From: Bradyrhizobium tropiciagri
Lineage (GTDB): Bacteria; Pseudomonadota; Alphaproteobacteria; Rhizobiales; Xanthobacteraceae
Reading direction: 5' to 3'
Assembly: GCF_001189845.1 (NCBI RefSeq)
Contig: NZ_LFLZ01000081.1
Coordinates: forward strand, 1 to 38,277
DNA length: 38,277 nt
In this document: positions 8,340 to 16,506 of the stretch, piece after piece
Layout of the letters: each line of letters opens with the position of its first letter
Numbering within the stretch: position 1 is the first letter of the stretch
Made by a program: the position numbers and the translations under genes
The notes under the pieces: generated by a model
The model's input: only the letters and a program-made list of their open reading frames with translations
What the model was told of the DNA's origin: nothing
Database searches by the model: none

Positions 8340-9911
8340 ATGACGCATGTCACGCTGCGCGGCGAGTTCGAAGACCTGATCGACCCCTATGCACCGGTCG
8401 GCCAGGTCGGCACCGGCTTCGACTTCACGGAGGGACCGATCTGGCATCCGCTCGATCACTTCCTGCTGTTCTCCGACATGCCCGGCGACGTGCGACGCCG
8501 CTGGGATGCGCGGCGCGGCGTGGTCGAGGTCAAGCGTCCGTCGAACAAATGCAACGGCATGACCTACGACGCGGACCTCAATCTGATCGTCTGCGAGCAC
8601 ACGACATCGTCGCTGATCCGCGAGCGCCCGGACGGACGGCGCGAGGTGCTGGCCTCGCATTACGAGAACCAGGAGCTCAACAGCCCGAACGACGTCTGCG
8701 TTCATTCCTCGGGCGCGATCTATTTCTCCGATCCCTGGTATGGCCGGATGCCAGTCTATGGCGTCGAGCGGCCGCGCCAGCTCGGCTTCCAGGGCGTCTA
8801 TCGCGTGCCGCCGGGCGGCGGCGCACCGAAACTGCTGGTCGACCGCACTCTGTTCGAGCAGCCGAACGGACTGTGCTTCTCGCCCGACGAGCGCATCCTC
8901 TATGTCAACGACACCGTACAGGCGCTGATCCGCGCCTTCGACGTCAGCGCCGACGGCGCGCTCGGCAATCCGCGCGTGTTCGCCTCCGGCATCCGCTCCG
9001 AGCTTGAACCCGGCCTGCCCGACGGCATGAAGTGCGACCAGCGCGGCAATGTCTGGGTCACCGCGCCCGGCGGCGTCTGGGTCTATTCGCCCAGCGGCGA
9101 TCTGCTCGGCAAGGTCCGCCTGCCCGAGCTCGTCGCCAACCTCGCCTGGGGCGGCACCGATTTCCGCACCCTCTATCTGACCGCGACCCATTCGGTCTAC
9201 GCGATCCCGACCAAGGTCGGGCCGCGCAACGAACCCTATATGAGCGGCAAGCGCAGCGGGGCGAGTGCCCCATCCTCCGCGCCCGCGCCGAACCTCACCG
9301 CCGGCGAGATGCAGCTCGATCCGCAGCGCTGCGCGATGATCATCCAGGACATGCAGAACGACGTCATCATGGACGGCGGCGCGTTCGCCGAGTCCGGCGC
9401 GCCTGCGCATGCGCGCCAGCAGCATGTCGTCGAGAACGTGCGCCGCGTCGCCGAGGCTGCGCGGGCGCGTGGCGTTGCCATCATCCATGTCTGGTTCGTC
9501 GTCGAGCCGGGCGCGCCCGGCGTGACCTTGAACGCACCGCTGTTCGAGGGGCTGGTCGACAGCAAGGCGATGGTGCGTGGCAGCTGGGGCGCGGCGCCGG
9601 TCTCCGGCCTCGAGCCGCGCCCGGGCGATTTCGTGGTCGAGAAGATGCGGATGAGCGCGTGGGAGGGCACAAGGCTCGAAACCATCCTGAAGGCCACCGG
9701 TCGCGACATGATCATCAACACCGGGGCCTGGACCAACATGTCGGTGGAGCACACCGCGCGCACCGGCGCCGACAAGGGCTATTTCATGATCGTGCCGGAG
9801 GATTGCTGCTCGACCATGAACGCCGACTGGCACAACGCCGCCATCAATTTTGCCCTGCAGAACGTCTCGGTCGTGACCAACGCCGACACCGTCATCAAGG
9901 CGCTCGGCTGA
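8340..9911 (+). CDS. SMP-30/gluconolactonase-cysteine hydrolase fusion
   Basis: This 523-residue two-domain protein starts with an SMP-30/gluconolactonase-type beta-propeller (about 25-295). Expected metal-site motifs are FTEGPIW (E32), NSPNDV (114-119) and LPDGMKCD (D228). A Ser/Ala/Pro linker (about 304-322) joins it to an isochorismatase-like hydrolase domain (about 325-523). In the second domain the catalytic Asp (IIQDMQND, D337) and Lys (VVEKMRMSAW, K435) are present. The nucleophilic Cys position of the family (TN-x-C-V-E) reads TNMSVE, so it is Ser468. The hydrolase may use Ser, may have a changed reaction, or may be inactive. The fusion implies two consecutive hydrolytic steps on one chain. 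Confidence 0.87.
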   Translation: MTHVTLRGEFEDLIDPYAPVGQVGTGFDFTEGPIWHPLDHFLLFSDMPGDVRRRWDARRGVVEVKRPSNKCNGMTYDADLNLIVCEHTTSSLIRERPDGRREVLASHYENQELNSPNDVCVHSSGAIYFSDPWYGRMPVYGVERPRQLGFQGVYRVPPGGGAPKLLVDRTLFEQPNGLCFSPDERILYVNDTVQALIRAFDVSADGALGNPRVFASGIRSELEPGLPDGMKCDQRGNVWVTAPGGVWVYSPSGDLLGKVRLPELVANLAWGGTDFRTLYLTATHSVYAIPTKVGPRNEPYMSGKRSGASAPSSAPAPNLTAGEMQLDPQRCAMIIQDMQNDVIMDGGAFAESGAPAHARQQHVVENVRRVAEAARARGVAIIHVWFVVEPGAPGVTLNAPLFEGLVDSKAMVRGSWGAAPVSGLEPRPGDFVVEKMRMSAWEGTRLETILKATGRDMIINTGAWTNMSVEHTARTGADKGYFMIVPEDCCSTMNADWHNAAINFALQNVSVVTNADTVIKALG

Positions 9912-9921
9912 GGGAGGCGCG

Positions 9922-10548
9922 GTGCCGAAGCTGCTGCATCTTAATTGCTCGCCCCGCGCCGATTCGGAATCGGCGGCCGGCGCACGGGTCTTCGTGGAGA
10001 GCTTCCGCAAGGCGCGCCCGGACTGGGAGATCGACGCGATGAACCTGTGGCGCGAGCCGCTGCCGGAATTCGAAGGCTATCTGCTCGAGGCGAAATATGC
10101 CCGGATCGGCGGCAAAAGCTTCACCAATTCGCAGCACGATGCTTTCGCGGTCGCCGAACGCCTCGCGCTGCGGCTGTCGCTGGCCGATCGCGTGCTGATC
10201 TCGACGCCGATGTGGAATTTTTCGATTCCTTACAAGCTCAAGCAGTGGCTCGACGTCATCATCCAGCCGGGCCTGACCTTTCGCTTCGATCCGGCGCAGG
10301 GCTATCTGCCGCTGCTCAAGGACCGCCCGACGGTCGTGATCCTGGCGAGCGGCAGCGACTTCGTCACCGGCATGAACCGCGGCCGCATCGACATGGCAAC
10401 GCCCTATCTGCGCGAGGTGCTGCGCTTCATCGGCATCAGCGACGTGCGCTTCCTGCCGATCGGCCCGACCACAGGGCCCGCGGAGCCGATCCGCGCGGCC
10501 CGCGACGCGGCGCATCGCAGGCTCGTGGAGATGGCGGCGCGGTTTTGA
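9922..10548 (+). CDS. NAD(P)H-dependent FMN oxidoreductase (AzoR-like flavodoxin fold)
   Basis: This 208-residue protein starts with GTG after GGGAGG, 10 bp behind the fusion gene. The flavodoxin-like fold is clear: LLHLNCSPRADSESA at 4-18 for FMN phosphate binding, then PMWNFSIPYKLKQWLD (near 94-109), the signature of the AzoR/quinone reductase family. These FMN enzymes reduce quinones or azo compounds with NAD(P)H. As the last gene of the operon it may reduce a quinone-like intermediate or help regenerate an acceptor. The substrate cannot be assigned. A repeat-rich region follows. Confidence 0.85.
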   Translation: MPKLLHLNCSPRADSESAAGARVFVESFRKARPDWEIDAMNLWREPLPEFEGYLLEAKYARIGGKSFTNSQHDAFAVAERLALRLSLADRVLISTPMWNFSIPYKLKQWLDVIIQPGLTFRFDPAQGYLPLLKDRPTVVILASGSDFVTGMNRGRIDMATPYLREVLRFIGISDVRFLPIGPTTGPAEPIRAARDAAHRRLVEMAARF

Positions 10549-10561
10549 GGTGCTCTCTCCA

Positions 10562-10690
10562 CATCGTCGTCCTGGCGAAAGCCAGGACCCATAACCACCG
10601 CATTTGATGATGAACGGGACCGTGGCCCCAGCGTGGCGCAACAATTGAGATTTGGGGTAATGGGTCCTGGCCTTCGCCAGGACGACGATG
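10562..10690. repeat. Long inverted repeat, dispersed palindromic element
   Basis: About 30-nt arms (10562-10592 and 10658-10690) are near-perfect inverted repeats around ATCGTCGTCCTGGC / GCCAGGACGACGAT, with a central segment of about 65 nt. The arms encode the GFRQDDD-type peptide often seen in shadow frames of such repeats in Bradyrhizobium-type genomes (from memory). It lies right after the stop at 10548 and could fold as a transcript-end structure. Confidence 0.75.
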
Positions 10691-10729
10691 GGAATAGTTC
10701 GACTCAACGTGTCAAACAGCCTGTTCGGG

Positions 10730-10831
10730 GTCATCACCCGCGCATGCGGGTGATCCAGTATTCCAGAGGCAGCGGAGCTTGAACCGAGAAGCCGCGGCGT
10801 ACTGGATCGCCCGGTCGAGCCGGGCGATGAC
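10730..10831. repeat. Second palindromic repeat unit
   Basis: Outer arms read GTCATCACCCG..GGTGATCCAGTA (10730-10760) and TACTGGATCGCCCG..CGGGCGATGAC (10799-10831). They pair with each other, and each arm also contains a small hairpin. Sequence and geometry differ from the neighbouring unit, so this is a separate repeat family. The rest of 10832-11054 shows no gene I can support. Confidence 0.7.
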
Positions 10832-11054
10832 AGTGAGGATGACGACGCCGCGCCCACTTGCGTGGCGAGGGGCGTTTACAAGAGGGCGGCTGCACAATTT
10901 CGGAGTATTAGAAGTGTATTCCTGATTTGCCCGACATGTCAAGTTGCCTTGTCGAACGCCGGCAGCCGCGAGCTCCTTTGCATGGGGTTGTTTTTGAAAA
11001 TTTTGGCGGCGCGCACCCAGCGAGGAGTTCCTCCGCCGTCACGACCCTACGTTC

Positions 11055-12428
11055 CTAGGTTTCCGCCACCGGGAAGACGAGCCTGCACAACAATCCCGGC
11101 GCGTTGTCGCGCAGCTCGATCTTGGCGCCGTGCAGGCTGGCGACCGCCGCGACCAGGCTGAGACCGAGGCCGTTGCCCGGCGTGTAGCGGCTCTGCTCGA
11201 GCCGGTAGAAGCGCTTGAAGACGCGGTCGTGCTGGTCGGCCGGAATGCCGGGACCGTCATCGGCAACCGAGATCACCGGCCCGCTTTCGTCATCGTCGCA
11301 AGTCACGGTCACCCGTCCGCCCGGGCGGCCATGCTTGATGGCGTTGTCGACGAGATTGGCAATGGCGTCGAACAGCAGGTCGCGGTCGCCGGTGACCATC
11401 ACAACGGGATCGCCGGCAAGGTCGAGATGGGTGGTCACCTCTTCGGCCGCGGCATCATATAGCTCCACCACCTCGCCTGCGATCTCGACGAGATTGACGG
11501 TGCGAAACGCGCCCTTACGAGCCCGCGTCTCGATCTCGGAGATCCGCGTGATCGACGCGAACATCCCGAGCACCGCATCGAGATCGGCGATGGTGTCGCC
11601 GATCAGCGCCGCATCGCCGTCTGCGTTGCGTGGGGCGTGATATGCCTTCTCCAGCCGGCCGCGCATCCGGGTCAGCGGTGTGCGCAGATCGTGGGCGATG
11701 TTTTCGCTGACCTGCTTGACGTCCCCCATCAGGGTCTGGATGCGATCCAGCATCAAATTGAGGTTCTCCGCGACGCGATCCCATTCGTCATGGCTGCCGA
11801 GGAGCGGAATACGCTGGTCGAGGCCGGAGAGCATGATGGCGCGGCTGGTCGCATTGATCTGCTCGATCCGGCCGACGGTTCGCCTTGTGACCCCGATGCT
11901 GGCCGCCGCAGCCAGCACGATGATCAGCACGACAACGGCGATGCCCGCGGCCCGGATCTGCGCCATGAAGCCGTCGAGATCGCCGATGTCGCGGCCGACC
12001 AGCAACCGGTCGCCGTTCGACAAGGTCTCCGTCACGACGCGCGCCAGCGAGGTTCCCGTGGAGAGCTGCGGCAGCGAGACCCGGAATTCGGTCCATCCCT
12101 GCCTCGCAGCCTCCGCCGGCCATTGCTTGAGATTTCCTGCAAACACCGCCGAGCCGGGGCCGGCCAACAGATAGACATGGTCGGCAAAGGCCTTGTCCGC
12201 GATGCGTTGCGCGATCAACGCGGTCAGGCCATCGCGGCCGGACCGCGCATAGGCATCGTCGAGGCTTGCCTGCTCGGTCATGATCGCGCGGTCGGACCTG
12301 TCGCGCACATAGGACAGTGTCGACCAGTAAACATAGGCGAAGATGACGGACACGATCAGGCCGAAGATGCCGATGGCGATCAAGGCCAGGCGGAACGTCG
12401 ATGACCTGAGGGTTTTAGCCAGGAGCAC
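11055..12428 (-). CDS. Sensor histidine kinase of two-component system
   Basis: This 457-residue membrane kinase has transmembrane segments at about 13-35 and 161-180. They flank a periplasmic sensor of about 120 residues with no recognisable ligand domain. A HAMP linker follows (about 181-235), then a HisKA domain with SENIAHDLRTPL, in which His246 is the phosphorylation site. The ATPase domain has N box NLVDNAIKHG, G1 DDGPGI and G2 GNGLGLSL. All catalytic boxes are intact. The gene overlaps the response-regulator gene by 14 bp on the same strand, so the two are co-translated partners. The signal is unknown. Confidence 0.94.
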   Translation of the reverse strand: MLLAKTLRSSTFRLALIAIGIFGLIVSVIFAYVYWSTLSYVRDRSDRAIMTEQASLDDAYARSGRDGLTALIAQRIADKAFADHVYLLAGPGSAVFAGNLKQWPAEAARQGWTEFRVSLPQLSTGTSLARVVTETLSNGDRLLVGRDIGDLDGFMAQIRAAGIAVVVLIIVLAAAASIGVTRRTVGRIEQINATSRAIMLSGLDQRIPLLGSHDEWDRVAENLNLMLDRIQTLMGDVKQVSENIAHDLRTPLTRMRGRLEKAYHAPRNADGDAALIGDTIADLDAVLGMFASITRISEIETRARKGAFRTVNLVEIAGEVVELYDAAAEEVTTHLDLAGDPVVMVTGDRDLLFDAIANLVDNAIKHGRPGGRVTVTCDDDESGPVISVADDGPGIPADQHDRVFKRFYRLEQSRYTPGNGLGLSLVAAVASLHGAKIELRDNAPGLLCRLVFPVAET

Positions 12429-13107
12429 GGAGGCAGTACCCGATGCCGCGGATCGTGTGGATCAGCGGATAGGCTTGCTGGTCGTCGACCTTGCGGCGCA
12501 CCCGTCCGACATAGACGTCGATGATGTTGGTCGATGGATCGAAGTGCAGGTCCCACACGTGCTGCAGCAACATGGCGCGCGACACCACGCGGCCTTCGTT
12601 GCGCGCGAGATATTCGAGCAGCTGGAATTCCTTCGGCAGCAGCGGAATCTTGCGGCCGCGGCGGCTCGCCGTCCGCGCGATCAGATCTACCGCGAGATCG
12701 CCGACGCGCAGGATGGTCTCCTTGGCAACGGTCTCGCTGCGGCGGCCGAGCGCCTCCAGGCGCGCCAGCAACTCGACAAAGGAGAACGGCTTGACCAGAT
12801 AGTCGTCGCCGCCGGCGCGCAAGCCGCGCACGCGGTCATCGACCTCGCCGAGCGCGCTGATGATCAAGAACGGCACCGCGATGCCGTCGTCGCGCATCTG
12901 ACGCATCACCGTGATGCCGTCGATGTCGGGCAGCATGCGATCGATCGTGATCACGGCATAGTCGCGCGCCGCTCCCTGGCTCAGCGCCTCGCGGCCGTTC
13001 GCCGCCAGATCCACGTCGTAGCCGCAGGTGGTGAGTTCCTCGACGAGCTGACCCGCGGTCTCCGGATCGTCCTCGACGACGAGAATGCGGCGGTGAGCTC
13101 CGGTCAT
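12415..13107 (-). CDS. OmpR-family response regulator
   Basis: This 230-residue protein has a receiver domain (about 7-120) with acidic pocket EDD at 12-14, phospho-acceptor Asp56 (TIDRMLP) and conserved Lys106 (LVKPF). A winged-helix DNA-binding domain follows (about 130-227), with the LLPKEFQLLEYL and RVRRKVD patterns of the OmpR/PhoB class. It is the first gene of the kinase operon. GGAGAG lies about 9 nt upstream of the ATG. A Gly-rich exported protein gene lies 128 bp upstream on the same strand and is a possible target or co-operonic gene. Confidence 0.94.
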   Translation of the reverse strand: MTGAHRRILVVEDDPETAGQLVEELTTCGYDVDLAANGREALSQGAARDYAVITIDRMLPDIDGITVMRQMRDDGIAVPFLIISALGEVDDRVRGLRAGGDDYLVKPFSFVELLARLEALGRRSETVAKETILRVGDLAVDLIARTASRRGRKIPLLPKEFQLLEYLARNEGRVVSRAMLLQHVWDLHFDPSTNIIDVYVGRVRRKVDDQQAYPLIHTIRGIGYCLRAPG

Positions 13108-13160
13108 CTTCTTGAACTCTCCGAGTTCTCAACCCCCTCCGAGCGCCCCGCGACGGTCGC

Positions 13161-13202
13161 CGCCAGACTATCCCATTCCGGGGCTGGATGGAACGTCTGG
13201 CG
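13161..13202 (-). terminator. Hairpin between Gly-rich gene and response regulator
   Basis: CGCCAGAC (13161-13168) and GTCTGGCG (13195-13202) are perfect 8-bp arms, with some inner pairing (CCATTCC / GGATGG). The hairpin lies just downstream of the Gly-rich gene stop in its direction of transcription. There is no T-run, so it may be an mRNA-end or processing structure rather than an intrinsic terminator. Confidence 0.3.
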
Positions 13203-13235
13203 ACGGCCGCGACAACGGTGCGGATGGTTGGGCGA

Positions 13236-13754
13236 TCACCAATAGTCCCCGCACACATTGACCCATTGCAGACCGTAGGACGTCCATACCCTGCGGTAAC
13301 AGCCGTCGTAGTAATCGGCATAGACGTAAGGCCCGCCGAAGAAGGCGAAGCGATGGAAGCGGTGGTGATGGAAGAAGCCGCCGTGATGGAAGAAGCGTCC
13401 GCCGTGGAATCCGGCGCCGGCGAACCGCGGCCCGAACGCGGGAGCGCCTGCGAAGCGCGCGCCGCCGAAACGGCTGCCCGCAAAATGCCCGCCGCCGCCC
13501 ATGGCAGCGAACGCCATGCCGCCACCATGCATACCGCCAAAGCCGCCGCCGTGCATGCCGCCGAAGCCTCCGCCATGCATGCCGCCACCCATCGCGGCAC
13601 CAAAGCCACCACCGTGGCCGCCACCGAAACCACCGCCGCCGCCATGCCCGCCACCACCGCCGCCGCCGCCGCCTCTGGCAAGGGCCGCGGGTGCGAGCGC
13701 AACGCTGACAGCGAGCGTCGCCGCCGTGAGACACGTGAGAAGCCTGTTCTTCAT
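13236..13754 (-). CDS. Exported Gly/His-rich repeat protein
   Basis: The ATG at 13754 is preceded by GGGAGGA and opens a clear signal peptide (MKNRLLTCLTAATLAVSVAL, then APAALARG). The start is taken here although the frame stays open upstream. The 172-residue product has a poly-Gly stretch, GG-MHGGGFGG repeats and several GGxF/GGxR units. The tail is His- and Tyr-rich (FFHHGGFFHHHRFH), ending in a short domain with two Cys (DGCYRRVW, VNVCGDYW). This design is common in small secreted or cell-envelope proteins of Bradyrhizobium-type bacteria. No enzymatic function can be assigned. The His clusters could bind metals. Confidence 0.85.
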   Translation of the reverse strand: MKNRLLTCLTAATLAVSVALAPAALARGGGGGGGGGHGGGGGFGGGHGGGFGAAMGGGMHGGGFGGMHGGGFGGMHGGGMAFAAMGGGGHFAGSRFGGARFAGAPAFGPRFAGAGFHGGRFFHHGGFFHHHRFHRFAFFGGPYVYADYYDGCYRRVWTSYGLQWVNVCGDYW

Positions 13755-14422
13755 GAAATCCTCCCTGATTGGGACCGCGGCGAACCTCGTATCGCCGCAC
13801 ACGAGCATGATCAGAAGACGCAAGCGCGCGGCCAACTTCAACTGACAAATGCGCCAGATTCTGACACCGGGTTTAGGATTGGCGAGCGACCTCACGTCAT
13901 GCTCGAGTGCTTTTGACCAAACTTGATTTGGCACGGGCGCCCAGCGCTTGCCGCGCAGTTTGTCCGTTTCGCGCCTCGTCCTGTCCGCTTCAGACCTCGC
14001 AGCCTGTCGGATTCGGATGTCGCGTCCAATCTTGCTCCATTCGTAAGACCGCGCGTGACAGCCAGGCACGCTCGGCACCGCTCTATCCGGTTGCGACCGA
14101 ATTGCGATTGACGCAGTATGGCCGAATGGCCGGTGCCATGCCGGTGTGTGGTCGAAAGCGAGTTGCCTGGACGCAAAAGGTCGTGCGCGCGTCAATCGCT
14201 CCGGGGACCATGCATTCGATGTCGCAACGGCGCGCCGCGGAAGTTGAGATCCCGCCTCGGACACGTACCTGCCTGTCTCATCTATCGACCAACGTGCAGC
14301 ATGCACCAACAAGAAACGGCACTGCCAAGACCGCGACACCAAGTCTGATTTTGCGGCGCAACCAGCCGTAGCGAAGCCCCATCGAGAACCAGCAGTGCGG
14401 GCGGGCAGCAAGGGAGATGTCG
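13755..14422. other. Long intergenic region, no gene supported
   Basis: This 668-bp stretch separates the divergent Gly-rich and CoA-transferase genes and should hold both promoters. Several open frames cross it, but none has a ribosome-binding site or recognisable product. A TTGACG at about 14107 could be a -35 element, but no convincing -10 accompanies it. Base composition is a little less GC-rich than the flanking genes. Confidence 0.5.
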
Positions 14423-16422
14423 ATGACCGTCGCAATCGTTCCAACAGCCCGATCGGACAAGACCGGAAAGATCGTCGGGGCGCGCGAAGCCGCCCGACTG
14501 ATCCGTACGGGTGATACGGTCGCGATTGGCGGCTTCTTCGGCATCGGCCTTGCCATGGAAGTCATCCATGCGCTGGCCGCGATCTATGAGGAGACCGACA
14601 CCGAAGCCGCCTCGTTCGGCAAGCCGCGCGATCTGACATTCGTCTGGTGCGTCAGTCCCGGCGACGGCCAGCAGCGCGGCGCCCAGCGCCTCGCGCAGCC
14701 CGGTCTCATCAAGCGGCTGATCGGCGGACACTGGACGGCGGTACCCGCCCTGTACCAGCTCGTGGCCGGCAATCAGATCGAGGGTTACAACATCCCGCTC
14801 GGGCCGCTGTCCCACCTCTATCGCGACATCGCGGCCGGCAAACCCGGCCACCTGTCGCGCGTCGGGCTTGGGACCTTTGCCGATCCGCGCTTCGGCGGCG
14901 GCAAGCTCAACGAAAGGACCACCGAAGATCTGATCGAGCTGATGACCGTCGGCGGCAAGGAATACCTGTTCTACAAGGCGTTCCCGATCAACGTCGCGTT
15001 GATACGCGGAACGACTGCCGACACCGCCGGCAACATGACGATGGAGCGCGAGGCGCTGACGGTGGATACGCTTTCGCTGGCGATGGCGGCGCACAACTCG
15101 GGAGCCTCGTCATCGCACAGGTCGAGCGCGTCGCCGATCTGGGAACGCTCAACCCACGCCAGGTCAAGATCCCCGGCGCGCTTGTCGACTGCATCGTGGT
15201 GGCGACGGCCGCCGACCACCACATGCAGACCATCGCCACGCCCTACAACCCGGCCTTCGCCTCCGAAGTTCGCATCCCGCTAACATCGCTCGAGCCGATG
15301 CCGCTGGATGATCGCAAGATCATCGCTCGCCGTGCGGCAATGGAGCTGCGTCCGAACAGCGTGGTCAACCTCGGCGTCGGCATTCCCGAGGGCGTTGCCG
15401 CCGTCGCCGCGGAAGAAAAATGCTCCGACCTGATGACGCTCACGGCAGAGCCCGGCGTGATCGGGGGAATTCCGGCGGGGGGCGCGAACTTCGGCGCCGC
15501 TACCAATGCGCATGCGGTCATCGACATGCAGTACCAGTTCGATTTCTATGACGGCGGCGGCCTCGACGCCGCCTTTCTTGGATTGGCGCAGGCCGACAAG
15601 GAGGGAAACCTCAACGTATCGAAATTCGGGCCGCGTCTCGCCGGTGCCGGCGGCTTCATCAACATCAGCCAGAATGCAAAGAAGATCTATTTTCTCGGAA
15701 CATTCACGGCCGGAGACCTCGAAGTCGCCGTCGTCGACGGAAAATTGTTGATCGAGCGGGATGGCCGATCCAAGAAGTTCGTCAATGAAGTCGAACACCG
15801 GACGTTTTCAGGATCATTTGCCGCGCAAAATGGCAAGGAAGTCCTCTACATCACCGAGCGCTGCGTGTTTCAGCTCACGAAGGCGGGGCTCGAGCTGATC
15901 GAGATTGCGCCGGGTGTCGACATCAAGCGCGACATCATCGACAGGATGGATTTCGAGCCGATCGTGCGCCACCCGCGCGAAATGGATCCCCGCATCTTCA
16001 AGGCAGAACCGATGGGACTCCGCGACGATATGCTGCGGCTGCCGTTCGATGCGCGGTTCAGCTACGATCGCGACCACAATATCCTCTTCATCAACCTCTC
16101 CGAACTGGTGATGAAACCGCAGCAGACCATCGAGCGATACAGGGAACGAATCCGGTCGATCGCCGAACCTCTCGGCCACAAGGTCTATGCCGTGGTCGAC
16201 TACGACGGGTTCGAGCTCGACCGCGATTTCGAGGACGCCTATCTCGACGCCGTGAAGGAGATCGGTGATCGCCATTTCCTCGGCGTCACGCGTTTTGCGA
16301 CGAGTGCGTTCATGCGCGCCAAGCTCGGCGAAGCGCTGGGCAAGCGGGGCGTCGCGCCGCACATCTATGAATCCAAGGACGAGGCGAAAGGCATGGTGAA
16401 GGAGACGATTCCCCGTACCTGA
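14423..16422 (+). pseudogene. Acyl-CoA:acetate/3-ketoacid CoA-transferase, frameshifted
   Basis: The start is taken at the ATG at 14423, 6 nt after AAGGGAG; the ATG at 14417 abuts the Shine-Dalgarno. The first frame reads a CoA-transferase N-domain up to AMAAHNSG (about 15103). The second frame then continues LVIAQVERVADLGTLNPRQVKIPGALVD. One G missing at about 15103-15104 (GGAGCC for GGAGGCC) explains the switch. Restored, the protein is about 666 residues. The catalytic-Glu region of family I transferases is present (TAEPGVIGGIPAGG). Known propionate-type transferases are about 520 residues; the extra 130 or so C-terminal residues look like a separate small alpha/beta domain. It may be a real pseudogene, but a sequencing error is more likely. 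Confidence 0.85.
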
Positions 16423-16506
16423 TCGGGGACCAAATCAAGGGACAGCGATGCCGAAGCAACGGCGAATCCGGACAGGCGCCCGCCGAGAAAATCAAGGAGG
16501 AACCTC

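Noticed and set aside
6816..10010. Open frame of about 1060 codons on the minus strand
   Set aside because: It lies opposite four well-supported plus-strand genes. Its Arg/Asp/Ala-rich translation has no family pattern, as expected from high-GC antisense frames.
13500..13690. Tandem repeat resembling a CRISPR or minisatellite
   Set aside because: The repeats are short GGMHGGGF-coding units in frame with the exported protein. There are no spacers.
13188..13916. Ala-rich plus-strand frame opposite the Gly-rich gene
   Set aside because: Its composition is the antisense image of GGC/GCC repeats. The minus strand has a signal peptide and a good ribosome-binding site.
13921..14422. Possible small genes in the 668-bp gap before the CoA-transferase
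   Set aside because: No ribosome-binding site, signal peptide or domain in any of the short open frames.
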